Source: Gloeopeniophorella convolvens
Taxonomy: Eukaryota > Basidiomycota > Agaricomycetes > Russulales
Direction: 5' to 3'
NCBI GenBank assembly: GCA_022496205.1
Contig: WTXD01000034.1
Location: 186,001-250,000 of the forward strand
Length of the DNA stretch: 64,000 bases
Positions 25,119 through 36,800 of the stretch are shown one piece after another. A program made the position numbers and the translations under genes. The notes beneath the pieces are model-generated. The model saw nothing but the letters and a program-made list of their open reading frames with translations. It made no database searches and was not told where the DNA came from. Numbering within the stretch: the stretch's first letter is position 1; every line of letters starts with the position of its first letter.

Positions 25119-26961
25119 ATGAAGCGCAAGGCTTCGGAGGAGCCTGGCTCGGCGCAGGACGACCGCCCTTCGTCGTCCAAGGAGTACGAATCGGGGCGTG
25201 TAACTTGCGAAACATGTGGCGAGTCCGTCTCGTACCGCGACGAGCGCACGGGCGCATTTACCACGAAACATTGGGATGCACACAAGCTTAAGTGGTGCGT
25301 TCTCCGTTCAGCATGGTCATTCCCAATGCGCTCACGCCCCCCCCCCCTCCTTCAAATTCCCCAGCTCGACCACGGCCCCCGCTCCTTCCGCCCCAGAGCC
25401 TGCATCGGCACACGCACAGCCATCTGAGCCCCCTGCGGAATCGACTTCCGCCGGTCCACCGTCCAAGCGCCGGCGAGCGAAGCGGTCCGAGGAAGAGCGT
25501 ATCAAGTACCTCCGTTCGGATCCCTATGTCGCTCAGTTCGAGCCGTACCGCGTCCTCTGCGCGTCCTGCGACAAGTGGATCCGCCTCCGGCCCAACTCGA
25601 CCTATTGCTCCATCCCGTGGGATGCCCACCGCAAGAGCTGCCTTGCGCGCAAGGGGTAAGTCATTCCATCCTGCCCCGCCTTTGTCATCGCCTTGCCCGG
25701 CCCTTTCGCTTACACACTCGGCACCACAGGACAAAGATCGCGGTTCCGCCGTTTGCAGCCGGAGACCCGGATGCTCGTAAGTACGATGGCGAACGTGTGT
25801 TTTGCGGCGCTTGCAGCACTTGGGTCGCGGTCGGCTCCGAAGAGCAGGCAGCCCGTGCTTGGTCTCAACACCGCGCCCAGTGTCAATCGGGGTCATCGCG
25901 GGGCAACTCTGCAGCGCCTGCTATTCCCAGGTTGGCCGATCCATCCGCGTTACTCACCTGTGAGCTGACGCCCACGCGACGTTATTCTCAGCGTCCCCCC
26001 TCCACCGCACCACCAGATGGCATTAGCCTCGATGCCTGCACTTCCCCCTCCTCCCCCGCGGCCCTCGAAGGAACAGGATCGCCCGCCCAGCCCCCCTGCA
26101 CCATCAGCCCCTCAAGCACTGCAGGCGCTACAGGCGTCAGACGCATCCGCGCCTACCCCGGCCGCCGTCTCAGCTCCTGGTACCGGCAGCGAGTCCCGCC
26201 GGAGGAATGCCGAGCAGCGCGCCGCACAGCTACGCGCAGATCCGCTTCTGGCCCACGTGGAACCGCATCGCGTCTTCTGTGCTCTGTGCAGCAAGTGGGT
26301 GCAGCTGCGCCAGGATAGCACATTCTGCGCGTACCCATGGCAGCAGCACCGCACCAAGTGTGTTATCCGGCAGTAAGTCCTTTCCCGCCGCCATTAATCG
26401 TTCACACCGTTGCCAGGACACCCGCGCTCACGAGCTTTCTTTATATGTTTATAGTGAGAAGAAGGCCAAAGTGACGGTCGCAGGCGGTGTTGCACCGAGT
26501 GATGATCCTACACCTGCGTCCGGGGACGATGAAGACGAGGATGAGGACGCAAGTGCGGACGGCGCTGATCCAGACACGGATGCTGGTGCCAGCGCAGGCC
26601 TGGTTGCACATGGGCATGCCCATGCCGACAGTCAAGCTCCCCGTTTCGCTGACTTGGATTCTCCAGCGGACCGGTATGTGTCCATGCAGCTTTGCACAAG
26701 GGCTGGCAATGCTGACGAGTGATTTTTTGTACCACCTTCAGGCTGAGCTTCACACGGCACTCTATCTCGTACCTCTTCCGCACAACATACACCGCTGCAG
26801 ACACACTGACGATTGCTGCTCTTGTCGCGTACATGAACGCAGCTCTTCCCCCCGATAAGCACGAGGAATTTGACACCGCCGAGGTTATTCGCGCCGCTAA
26901 GGCTCTGCGTGATCGTGGACGCATCGCGTTCGAGGGTGACACCCTCAAAGTCCTACACTAG
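25119..26961 (+). CDS. Four-unit zinc-finger repeat protein with C-terminal helical domain, function unknown
   Basis: I do not recognise an assigned function. The spliced protein carries four copies of one unit: a Cys-x2-Cys pair, a Trp or hydrophobic strand, then Trp-x2-His-x3/4-Cys. Units: VTCETCGESV...HWDAHKLK-C; VLCASCDKWIRL...PWDAHRKSC; VFCGACSTWVAV...AWSQHRAQC; VFCALCSKWVQL...PWQQHRTKC. Units 2 and 4 are each preceded by a related YLRSDPYVAQFEPYR / QLRADPLLAHVEPHR segment, so they share a recent duplication. Between units are Pro/Ala/Ser linkers and a basic patch (SKRRRAKRSEEER, possible NLS). The C-terminus has an acidic stretch, then a compact helical domain (TLTIAALVAYMNAAL ... TAEVIRAAKALRDRGRIAF) that looks winged-helix-like. 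Introns were placed so each finger stays intact; an 11-C tract sits in the first intron. Confidence 0.75.
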
Positions 26962-27529
26962 ACCACACGCCGCCGCTCCCACGGCACGCAATGCTCCCTT
27001 TCTCTCCTTTCTGTATTCGTTTCTTGCCCGGGTCGGCGGTTTGACTGCCTGCTTCCCTGCTACTCTACGCTCTGCTATTGGGTCCTCCCGACCGTATATA
27101 CTACTGTTTTCTATTGCTCGACCACCTGCTGTGTTGATGATGATGACGATGACGATGACGATGACGTGTTGTCCTTACTTAGCCCTAGACGTGCCATGGA
27201 CTCTGTGTCGCCCGTGCTCGCTGAACTTATTGCGTATTTTGCTTGCTCCTACTTTTCGATGTATCATATGTATTTCCCTGGTAACGCGGCGGCTAACGTG
27301 TCTGCGCCTGTGTTCACCATATTATTCGACTAGTATACTCCCTGGGACGCTCGTACTCTACAATTACACACGCTGGGGTTGCGCCCAGGCTCAATATAGC
27401 CCAGATACAGGAGAGATTATAAACGATAGATACACAGATACAGCGTCCCACGCGATAATGAAGCGGTAAAACGAAAGGATCGCAGGAGTGGTGGTTGGAG
27501 GTATAGAAGCGAGAAACGCGGCGCCAGGA
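26962..27529. other. Convergent intergenic region with (GATGAC)n microsatellite
   Basis: Lies between the zinc-finger gene and the Zn2Cys6 factor. Bases 27136-27166 are a GATGAT/GATGAC simple repeat. ORFs across it are low-complexity, and no gene is called. Confidence 0.55.
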
Positions 27530-30500
27530 TCACATCTGTCCGCCGTCGAGGATTCCAGAGTGTTGCATAAATGACATCCAGGTCTCGTTCAGTCGAGCAC
27601 TGTTCGGTGCGAGCCCGAGCTGTGTCAGCTCCGTTTGTGGCGCAAGTGTCGCGTAGCGGAGGTCATCGGAATGCGGCGGCGGAGCAGGGGCTGAGTATGC
27701 GTATGGCGCCACCGCGTACTGTGACGGCAGATCGACCGTGTACTGCGGCTGCGCTGGTGCATATCCATACTGCCCCGATGCCGGCACCTCTTCAGTGCGA
27801 GCGACGTAATGCGAGTCGTATCCCGTGTATTGCTCTTGCCGTGCAAGCCACTCGTCGAGCACGGTTTGTGCATGAGCGGCGTGTGCTTGTGCGTGTGCCT
27901 GGTCGTCGTATGAGGAAGGGATTGGTACTGATGCCTGGGGCGTCTGCGCTGGCGCCGAATGAGATGCACCTGCAGAACGGAAGACACGTGTGCGGCCAGC
28001 AAAGACTGCAAGTTCGTCCTCGATTTCCTCTTCTTTGATACCCCACGCGGCACCGTCAGATTGGGGGGTGGGTGCCGGACCGCGTACTGCTGCGATCGCA
28101 CGCTGCGCCTTGTCCCTTAGACGGCCCAAGATGACCTTGGAATGAATGTACGTTAAAAATAAGACAAGATGGACCCTGAAGGGCGAGACGCACATGGGCT
28201 TTAGCAGCACGACGGTTAACTTTGGAGGCCTTCGCGAACAAAGCGCATGCCCCGTTAAGCTCTGCCATTGCCGAATCCGCGAGGTGCGAGCGGGGCCCGC
28301 GCGTGACGATAGATCCAAATACAACCTGACAAGTGGTGAGTAGACGCGACAGGGTGATTTTTCAAAGAGAGCATACCGCAGAAGAAAATGCATATGTCCA
28401 TATGCTCCAGAAGCGGGACAAGATGACAGGTTGTATAGCAAACTGCTCGTGCACGTCGCTCAAGATCTTTGCGGCGGAACGGACAGTGGCCAAGAATGAA
28501 GGCGCATATTGGCTCCGAACAGGGTTTTCTGGGTCTTCGATTAGGGCCTGGGCAAAGAAGCTGCGGTGGAGGAACATCAAAACTTAAGATATTCCTCAGT
28601 GACGGATATCACATTGAGAAAGACAGCTGGCTTACTAACTTCCCGCAAATGCGAGAGCATGAAGGCCGTCATAGAGGCGGAGATAGGAATGTTCCGGGGA
28701 TCGACATCGGGTCCGCCACGTATCGCTTCTAGCATTTGTGGCGAGATATCGAACTCGCGGACCTTGCGGTCTAACTCCGTAACAGTAGAGTATCGAGGTG
28801 CCGTGGCAGTGAGCGTGCGAGCAGCAACCTCAGCCACGCACTCAAATGAAAACCGGAAACCCCAAACGCCGACTTTGACCGGTGTCAGTCTAGGAAACGC
28901 GGGTGATACAGAGCAGGGCACAAACGTACACGATGCTATTGCACCGCCTTCTAGACTAGAAGGCAGGTCTTCATCCTGTGGGAATTGGCAGTCTATATAT
29001 GCACGGTTAAATGCAGGTGGGCGCCCAGTGGATAGTGTCTGTGGAGAAAAGTTAGAGGCACAGCGAGAAAACGATGGCCTAGATCCTGGCGTACATGCCA
29101 CGAGTCGGCGATGAAAAGGTCCCAGAATACCATTCGGCGTCTCTGCACAACCTTTGGATCCGTTTCCCATCTAGCAGGGTCGCGGTCTGAATCGTGGTGA
29201 GCGCTGAGACTATATACGCCGTAGACTTGGCTTACGGAGTCCGATCTGCCAGCGAATGAGTGGGAATATCATCGTGTGAGTAGCCGTCGCAACGCACCGT
29301 CTGAGATAAGTGAGCAGCGAGCGCAACGAGAGACCATGTTGTCTCCATGCTTGATTCGCCGCTGCTAACTTCACTTCCAGACATCGCATTGTAGATGCTT
29401 GAAACATGCAGAGTCTGGATAGTGACCAACGATGGCTTCTCAAGCACAGGCTGCAGGCAAAGTGCTGCCAGGGCAAGCTGATTATAATGCTCGCCTTCGG
29501 CCTCTGCGGCAGGGGTCGAGAGCTTCACATCCACGATGCTTCCCAGGGCAAAGACGCTAAAGAGGAGCGCGAGGTCATGGGGCCCGCTGTAATCATCCGG
29601 GGGGTAGGCTGGCTGCTTCCGGTAGATCGCAGGTAGCATCTCGTGGATGAGCTGCTGCCTAGACACGCTCCGGAAGAGCCAGGCGGCGTTCTCCAGGTAG
29701 GATTCGCAAATCGATAACGCCTGCTCCCACGGAGGTAGATGGTTCCGGATAAGTGCGATGACGCCCTCAACGGACCCCACAGGGGTGAATGGGAAAGCGT
29801 AAGAGAAGCGCTTAAGCTCGGGCGGCAGTGAATATGTCTTTGAACTGTCACTTGAATCTGTCTTTTGACTAGGGGATCCTGTCAAGTCTTCGTTTTCCAG
29901 CTGAAGATAAGTTCAGCTCACGTCGATGTGGCAACGTGATATGTGACATACCAGCAGGAGATCAGAGCCACCCGTAGGTCCGAAAAAGCGGGAGACACCA
30001 TGATCAGAGATGGACATAGTCCCGAAGGCGTTCACGACATCGGCAGGTGCGTCTTCTTCTTCTTCCTGCAGCTGCTCCTCGGGCTTGTCGGCGCTGTCGG
30101 CGACGGAAAAATTCTCGCGAAGAAGAGGGTGAGGCTCCGTGGAATGGCTAGCTTGTAGAACAGAAAGGGCATCTTCGAGCTGGCGAATCCGGTCACTCAT
30201 GCGAGTGATCCGTCGATGCAGATGCTCCGTAGCTGCAATCACGAAGCTGTAGACGCCCAGTTACTACGAGAAGTATACGTGAACGTGTAAGCAACGACGC
30301 ACCGAGTTCCTTGCCCAGTCGCAAGGCTACCTGGAGGGGGAGGGGGGAAGGGGGGATCAGGTACGGCGTGGACGGGGATGCATAGGGACGAACCGTTTGG
30401 ACACAAGGCAGCACATCCTCGCCTCTTTGGGGAGAGGTCGAATGAGATTGAGTTGTTTGAGATTGGCAAAGCGTACACTCACCTGACAGGATTGACATGG

Positions 30501-30654
30501 GATCTGCTTGTCACACTTTATCTTGAGTCTAGAAAGGAGATTGAGAGCTATTGAAGGGGAACATGGAATAGACGGGGCCGATCACGCACCTCCGACACTC
30601 GGCACAGGAGATCTCTCCGCGGTTCCTTTTCATCTCGATTTCCCGAGAGTGCAT
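27530..30654 (-). CDS. Zn2Cys6 transcription factor with fungal-specific TF domain
   Basis: Nuclear DNA-binding regulator. N-terminal binuclear cluster built over three exons: SCAECRR + LKIKCDKQIPCQSCQ + RRGCAALCPNG, then SLATGQGTRFVIAATEHLH and a heptad-rich RMSDRIRQLEDALSVLQ dimerisation helix, the standard basidiomycete arrangement. The middle fungal_trans domain includes YLENAAWLFRSVSRQQLIHE, HYNQLALAALCLQPVL, the WETDPKVVQRRRMVFWDLF motif, and FMLSHLREV...MFLHRSFFAQAL. The C-terminus is low-complexity, rich in Ala/Gln/Tyr (about 27560-28060), and ends NETWMSFMQHSGILDGGQM. Start is either ATG 30654 (MHSREIEMKRNRG) or the internal ATG 30633. Some middle introns are inferred, not fully phased. 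Target genes cannot be told from the sequence. Confidence 0.85.
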
Positions 30655-31365
30655 GCCGTCCTGTCGGACCCCCACAGTGACATCACGGCTGGGCTTGCGG
30701 CGGTCTGCATGGGACTTGGACAGGTCGACGGGCATTGCACCGTGTCTGGAGGGGTCATTCGTCAAGGAGAAATTAGCTTCCCGCCGGAGGCGAAGGGCAT
30801 GGGAATAGGCCTTCCTGATTTGGTAAGCACCCGAATCATTATCCGCGCCGCCGTCGGTCCCGCTTGCCGCGGCTGTTTGTTTTTCCTCTGCTTCACCCTC
30901 TGTCAGCACTCCCAACTTTCAGCACTGCTTTCTTCTGCGTAAACCGTGGCGTCCAACCAGTTCCTGTTTACCGTGCTTCCTGGCCTCGCGCTGGGCCTTG
31001 CTGGGCCTCTTGGCAGCTGGCTCTGTCAGCCGGTGGCCGGCACCGCCTCTTAGCGCCTCTTCCGCGGGTTGCCGGAAGCATCGTGTGTCCAGCACTGGGT
31101 GTCACTAGGTGCCCCAGAACCCATTCTCCCGAAGACTATCTACAGCCATACAGAATTTTGAGTTTCGCGCATGGCTATTGGAGGAAGGCGTTGTTGTTTT
31201 CCTGCGCGTCGAACGCGGCGTCCACGAGCGCCACAGTTCCTCCGCCCCAGCACGTGTCGACTGTGGCGGCGACTTGGGAGGTGTCCGCTAGACGCGGCGA
31301 TGGTTCGCCCAGGAAGTGTATATGGTGCTTCTTGTCGATGGTACGACCGTACGGATTCCGAGACT

Positions 31366-32075
31366 TCAGGTCATTGTTGGGGGAGTGATCGTGAAAGGAG
31401 GGGGCTGCAACCCCATAACCCTTTGCTCAGAACCCACGCGCTGCGATTGGATGTTGATACCATCTCGCACCGTGTTTCCGGGACCACCGTCACTTGCCGT
31501 AGGCGGCGGCGGCCACTTCTGATTGCATACACTTACCTGCAACGAGTTAGAGCCCATAGACCGGACCTCCGCGCGTTCCTCGGTGCTGGCTACGTGGGCC
31601 ATTGGCACGAGATGACTCGCGTGCCCACATAAGGTGCATGTATGCGCACGGAAGCCCCGTGTAAGGAAGCAAGCTGTATTCAAAGAACGCATCATACCGG
31701 TATTCGGAGCTCTCATCTGCGTTGCGAGTCAAATGCACACCCATGAGAGCAGTCATGCCAGAGTGAGCTGACAAGCGCTCTCCGCCCAGCACTTACACAC
31801 CGAAACGTCCGAGGTTTGCGGCTCGTGCAGTGTTCATCAGCGTCGTAAGTTAGCATGATAGCTGTTCTCCTCGACGGGTAATGGAGGCTCATTGCAAAGC
31901 GTGATGGCAGGGCTGGCGACTTTGCCACGCAGTACAGTTTCTGGCCCTTGGGGTAATGGGAAACGCCAACCACAAAGTGGTCACGTTCGACCTTGCTACC
32001 ATCGCCTCGGATGGTTGTCCCAAGGTTGTCCTTCGTGCAGTGCAAAGCGGTCATGAATACGCATAGGCGCATCAT
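31366..32075 (-). CDS. Hypothetical protein, three exons
   Basis: Not recognised. Exons 32075-31797, 31716-31537, 31440-31366 join in frame through good GT..AG sites (TGT|GTAAGT and TTGCAG|GTAAGT) to give 177 aa. It contains a Cys/His patch (HTCTLCGHASHLVP) that could bind zinc, but no family is evident. Further downstream on the same strand, 31174-31358, a protein-like stretch (GRTIDKKHHIHFLGE ... DTCWGGGTVALVDAAFDA) ends in a stop; it could be a real 3' exon that my model misses, or a decayed gene. Confidence 0.35.
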
Positions 32076-32211
32076 ATTGTAATATCTGTTACAGAAAGCT
32101 AAAAGAAAACGTCCATGTCGTCAACCAGGTTGATGGAGGGCCAGAGCACTGTTCACTTTTAACATACGACTAAGGAGGGGGCTCAAAGCACAGGCACCCC
32201 ATTCACCCGAG

Positions 32212-33852
32212 CTATCCACTCCCGCCACCATGTGAATTTTCTTCGTCATCACCGCCATCTCCACGAGTCCTTTTCCCTGATCGTGGACTGCGCGGCAGCG
32301 CGTCAGGCGCCGAGCCCAAAAAATCAAGCCATGAAGGATTCGATTCGCCCGTCGAGTTCCCGTGCCCGCTGCCGCTGCCAGTCTGCGCCGTTGGCGCAAA
32401 CTGCGGCCAGTCGAACGTTAGCGGCGGCGCTAGGAAGTCGAACTCCAGATCGAGACCTACCCCGCTGCCGCCCGCGGGTCCAAACACGTTTGCGAAGATG
32501 TCGTCCGCGCTTGGGGTGAAATGGGGCTGGGTAATACGGGGCGGATGTCTTGGTGAGGCGAAGGGCGGTAATGAATGTAATGAAGGGTTCATGCTACTCC
32601 CGCCAGGCGATGGGAACGAAGCAGAGGTATGAAGTCCACCGCCAGAGGTTGTTGGCGACATTTGCGACCCACTTCCTGAGAAAAAGGGTGGCTGGAACGA
32701 ATGCGGGGGCGGTGGCTGCGTATGCGAGTGGAAAGTACGGGAAGGATGTGGAGGCCCAGACTCTTGTCGATATGTCGGGAACGTAGCTGAGACAGGGGAA
32801 GTAGCTGCTCCCTGGCGATCGTCCACCTTCGCGCGCTTGTGAGGATTCGGGGATTGTGCGGTGTATGGGGAAGGGACGGGAGCGCGGCTGCCCGAGGCAT
32901 GGGGCTGGGTATGTCGGTCCGCAGATACAGGTAGCGTGGGCGACGGCATCTGTGGGGCTCCCGGGAGGTGGAGGCGGTAGTCCAGCTGTAAAGATGAGCG
33001 TAGGAAGACGGATAGACGGACGTCGGGCGTACCTCGGGTGCCTCTGCCTTTGCCCCAACTGCTTTGCCGCCTTCAGGGTTGATTTTGCCTTTGAGAGTGT
33101 CCTGGCGTTTGTGTGGGACGGTCGGAGAGTCATCGGCATCTCCATCGTCATCTTCATCACCTATGTCTTCCATGCGGGATGCATTTGCTCCTCCGCTGAA
33201 ATCTTGCGGGGTGCGCAAGTCGCGTTCTCCGTCAAACTGAGATGACGGAATTTCCGGGCAGAGATTCGGAGGGAATCCATCAAGAATAAGGAGATACAAC
33301 GCCGGTTAAACACGCACCCTGATCTGACGTTGAACGAGAGCGTTGATGTCGGTCGAGCAATACTGGAAGAGCTTGTCCGGATGCCCAGCTCTCCGCTCTG
33401 CCAAGGGACAAGCATGCCGAGAAGATAAAAATAGAACGGTTGGCAAATGGACAACATTGTATGAAGAAAAAATGAGAAGACAGACCGAAGATGATGACAG
33501 CGACGTCGACGGAACATAGCACACCGAGCTCATACGCCTTCTTGAAAAGACCGGTTTTGCGCTGAGATGAGGAAAGCAGTGGGAAAGGGCGCGATTGAGT
33601 GGCGGCATTAAAAACGTGAGGACCTATTTTTGCGAAAAAGTCTTGGCACTGGGACTTGCCTTTAGAAAGGTGACGGACCGGGTTCGGTCGTTCTGTACAC
33701 ATCCGACGTTTAGTAGACAGGAACGCCAACTCGAAGACAGATCGCGCAAGGGCCCAAGAAACGCGGAAGGACCGCGTCGCGGCGGAGGCGCGGAAAAGGG
33801 TGAACTGGCTACGGACCGTTATAGGCTGGATCGCTATCTTCCGTCTCCCCAT
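32212..33852 (-). CDS. MEF2/Rlm1-type MADS-box transcription factor
   Basis: DNA-binding regulator; fungal relatives (Rlm1/Smp1) act downstream of the cell-wall-integrity MAP kinase. Start at 33852 gives MGRRKIAIQPIT, joined to NDRTRSVTFLK and RKTGLFKKAYELGVLCSVDVAVIIF: a complete MADS box of MEF2 class. Intron 33693-33816 is GT..AG; intron 33562-33659 uses GC (AAAG|GCAAGT) and is needed to keep the box intact. The MEF2-like extension follows (KLFQYCSTDINALVQRQI), then an acidic patch (DEDDDGDADD), basic segment, and a long Ser/Pro/His-rich tail (HSHTQPPPPHSFQPPFF) with an acidic-aromatic stretch (DLEFDFLAPPLTFDWPQF), a candidate activation domain. Ends at a TAG at 32212. Kinase docking and targets are inferred from the family only. 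Confidence 0.9.
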
Positions 33853-36800
33853 GTGCAATTGCGGTTCGGGGCGGGTAGGGGTGGGGTTGACGGATTAGTA
33901 CAGGTGACTTTGGTAGGTGAAGGAAGAGGAGAAAGATGGCAGCGTGAGGGAAGCGAAACACTGGGACTCTTAGGGCAGCAGAGGACTCGGCATCTGACCG
34001 CGGGTCGAATCAACAACCGCAAACGCTCATTCGCAGCGAATTCGAGGTGGTCCCAGCTTTCCCCCCTTTTCCGTTCTGCTCCCGTTTCTCCGCCCAGAAA
34101 TCTCCTCCGGTTCCGTTTCTCAGCTCTCCGCAGCGAACGGTCGCTGTGCGCAGGTCTTTGTCTGGTGTCTCCCCTCCTCTTTCTCAACGCCCGCTCTGTG
34201 CCGTCACGCCCGATGGAGCCCTCCGAGTCTCTCTTCTTCCCACCCTTCTCTGTCCCACGCATCCATCTCCGTCGCCCTCTATCACCTACCTGCCGTCCTT
34301 GTAATCTTCTCAGTAAGGGTTGTGTCCCACAATCCCGTTCGCTGCACGTCACAGGGTTCTTCAGCTCCATAGGCGCGGACCCTCTTTCCCCTCGGTGCCC
34401 GCCCTTATCTGACCGCCTAGACAAACAGCGAACCTTACTTTCGCGCACCTATAGTCCCCGTATGGAAGCTCTATCAAGCCCCCGCTTCCCTTCATTCTGG
34501 CCAAGACGTTCACGCCACACCAGGTACCTAGGGGAATCTGAACGAACTTGATCACCAGAGATGACATTTCCCGCATGATCTCTTGTCACTCGTCATTGTT
34601 CTCTACCTGGCAAGACTCTTCTAGTCCCAGCCCGACCATTTCCTCCTGCTCCAGATTGCTTCGTCCTGCTTCGTCGATTCGGCACGCGTCTTGCCGGGGA
34701 GAGTTGTCAACTCGATTTGATCTCCGCGTGCCTGATCTCCCCTTGGTTCAACTCCGCCTCGACCCACCTTAATGCGACGATACCTGCTTACTTACGCGCT
34801 CTTCTCTGGTGCCTCCGCCCTTCCGCCCTGTCTGGCTCGTCCTTCACATTCTCATCATACATGAGGACTACATGTGTCCGCCGCCGCATTCCATCATACA
34901 TGTCCGCACCCCGATCACCTCCGTCAGCTTAGACTTCTAGTTGCGCACGTGGGATCGGCTAGACACCGTTCTGCTCTTCATTTAACCTTTCTCAAGCAGA
35001 ATTCCGGCTTTCTTGTTTTCCCTGAGCAATAATCTCACGGTGTTAACTTCTCAGGCATTCTTCCGCGCCAATGCTCGGGATGGTGAAGCAGAATCTCTCG
35101 ACTCCGGGGAGTACGTTCGCGCAAGCTGTCCCCCGACCCCTCGAATGTATAGCGGGCTGATTTTCTCTATTCCCCTATTCTTGATTTCGCGAAAAGGCTT
35201 TGATCTAGGCGCCTTTTGGCTGCCAGTGTCATCTATTCGCCCTTGATTCGACGAGATACCCTTCATTATCTCGCATCTCTCTTCATAGCTGCCACCTACA
35301 TTGTCTGTATCCTGCCGTCTCAAAATATGCACCTGCCATCTGTAACCCGCGCCGAGCATGTCGTTATCAAAATTTCGGCCTTTATCTATCGGTGCGTGTT
35401 CCAGTGTCACTCCATATTTTCCTTTCCAGCGCTGTGCCATGACTTGGTTCAGCACACCACCCGACCTATCCCTTTTCGCGTGGACCCGATCGAATACCCC
35501 CGAATTCCTCTGTTCATCCATCTACTCCCGGTTGGCTGCTTGAATTTTCGAGGTACCAGCAAGTAGTTCAGACCAGTTATCGCTGTACTATGCTCCCACC
35601 CGCTGCTCCAGGTTCGTTCTCTCATTCAGAACTCGATGGTGAAAGATACTTTAGCTCGACCTAGTTCAACGCGCACGCGCATTCGGCAGGTTCACCCCCA
35701 ACCCGGCGGGTTTCCCGCGCGGCACTCCGTTCATCCCACGCCAATGGCTGCGCAGCCTGTGAACGCCGCCCATAGACGACCTCCTAGAGCGTTCTCGGGA
35801 CCTACAATCGATGGCGATGGCGCGATGGCCACGACGCAGGGCGCGCGAGGGGTGGGATACCCACACCCATGAAGCTCTGTCCGCTCGCACGCTGGGCACC
35901 GGGTGCTATCGGTGCAACGACTACCTGCGCCTCGTGCGGTGCGGCCGCGTCTCGTGGAGCTCTTATTCAGCTTCTTCACTGCCCAGCCGAGCTCCTGAGT
36001 GTGTTCCAGGCGCTTGCGACATCCCTGGGCTCGCTCCCGCTCCCGTCAAGCCGTGGGCTCTACACTATTGCGTAGCCTGCCAATTCGGGCATTGGTCCTG
36101 ATTGTCCAGCACTGGTTGAGTCTCTGGTGATGCGGTGTACCGCTCTTGGCCGGCTCCACAACGTGGCCATTTCCCATCATATGTTCTTGGTATATCTTGG
36201 TTCGTTAACCTCAAAGCTCTTTCCAGCCTGCCCACGAGTTGATTGTGCTGTTTACTAGTTAAGCACTGCCGGGCAGGGTTAGGGGTCACTTTCTCGTGTT
36301 CTCCAGGTTTTCTCCTCATGGACATCCCCTTTATCTTCGTCAACTGCCTTCCTTCTTTCTTCTCTCACTGACTTCTCAGGGGTCTGGGTTGAAGGTTCAT
36401 CGAGTATTGAGCCAACTCGCCTTATCCCGCTCTCATGGCCATACTATTGAATGACATAGCCTCAAGGGCAGAAAGCGCACCATCTATCTCAAGTATCCTT
36501 TCTGGTCGTCAACTGGAAGTAGGAAGACGCCATCCTGTTGGTATGCCATGTGGCCTTCGGACCTCTGGCGGGTGTCGAACAAGTGGGAGAAGCATTACGG
36601 CGGCCGGAGCGCCGAGCATGCAGCTGACCTCATATTCTCGATGGCGTCCATTCTAGTTGCCTTACAGCTGGGACGGAGCCAAGGACAGTATAGTTGCATT
36701 CCACCTATATCAGGCAACTGCCACCTGCTTTTCAGTGTTTGCGCTTCGCGATGGCGTGTATTACCTGTGGGAGCCCCCCCCCCCTTTCCCCTTGTCCCGG

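Noticed and set aside
30508..30942. Plus-strand frame antisense to the Zn2Cys6 start
   Set aside because: Shadow of the zinc-cluster exon and its leader.
33595..34551. Plus-strand open frame of 318 codons over the MADS promoter
   Set aside because: Arg/Pro/Ser-rich reading of C/T-rich DNA and the antisense of MADS exon 1; no domain, and the opposite strand has the clear gene.
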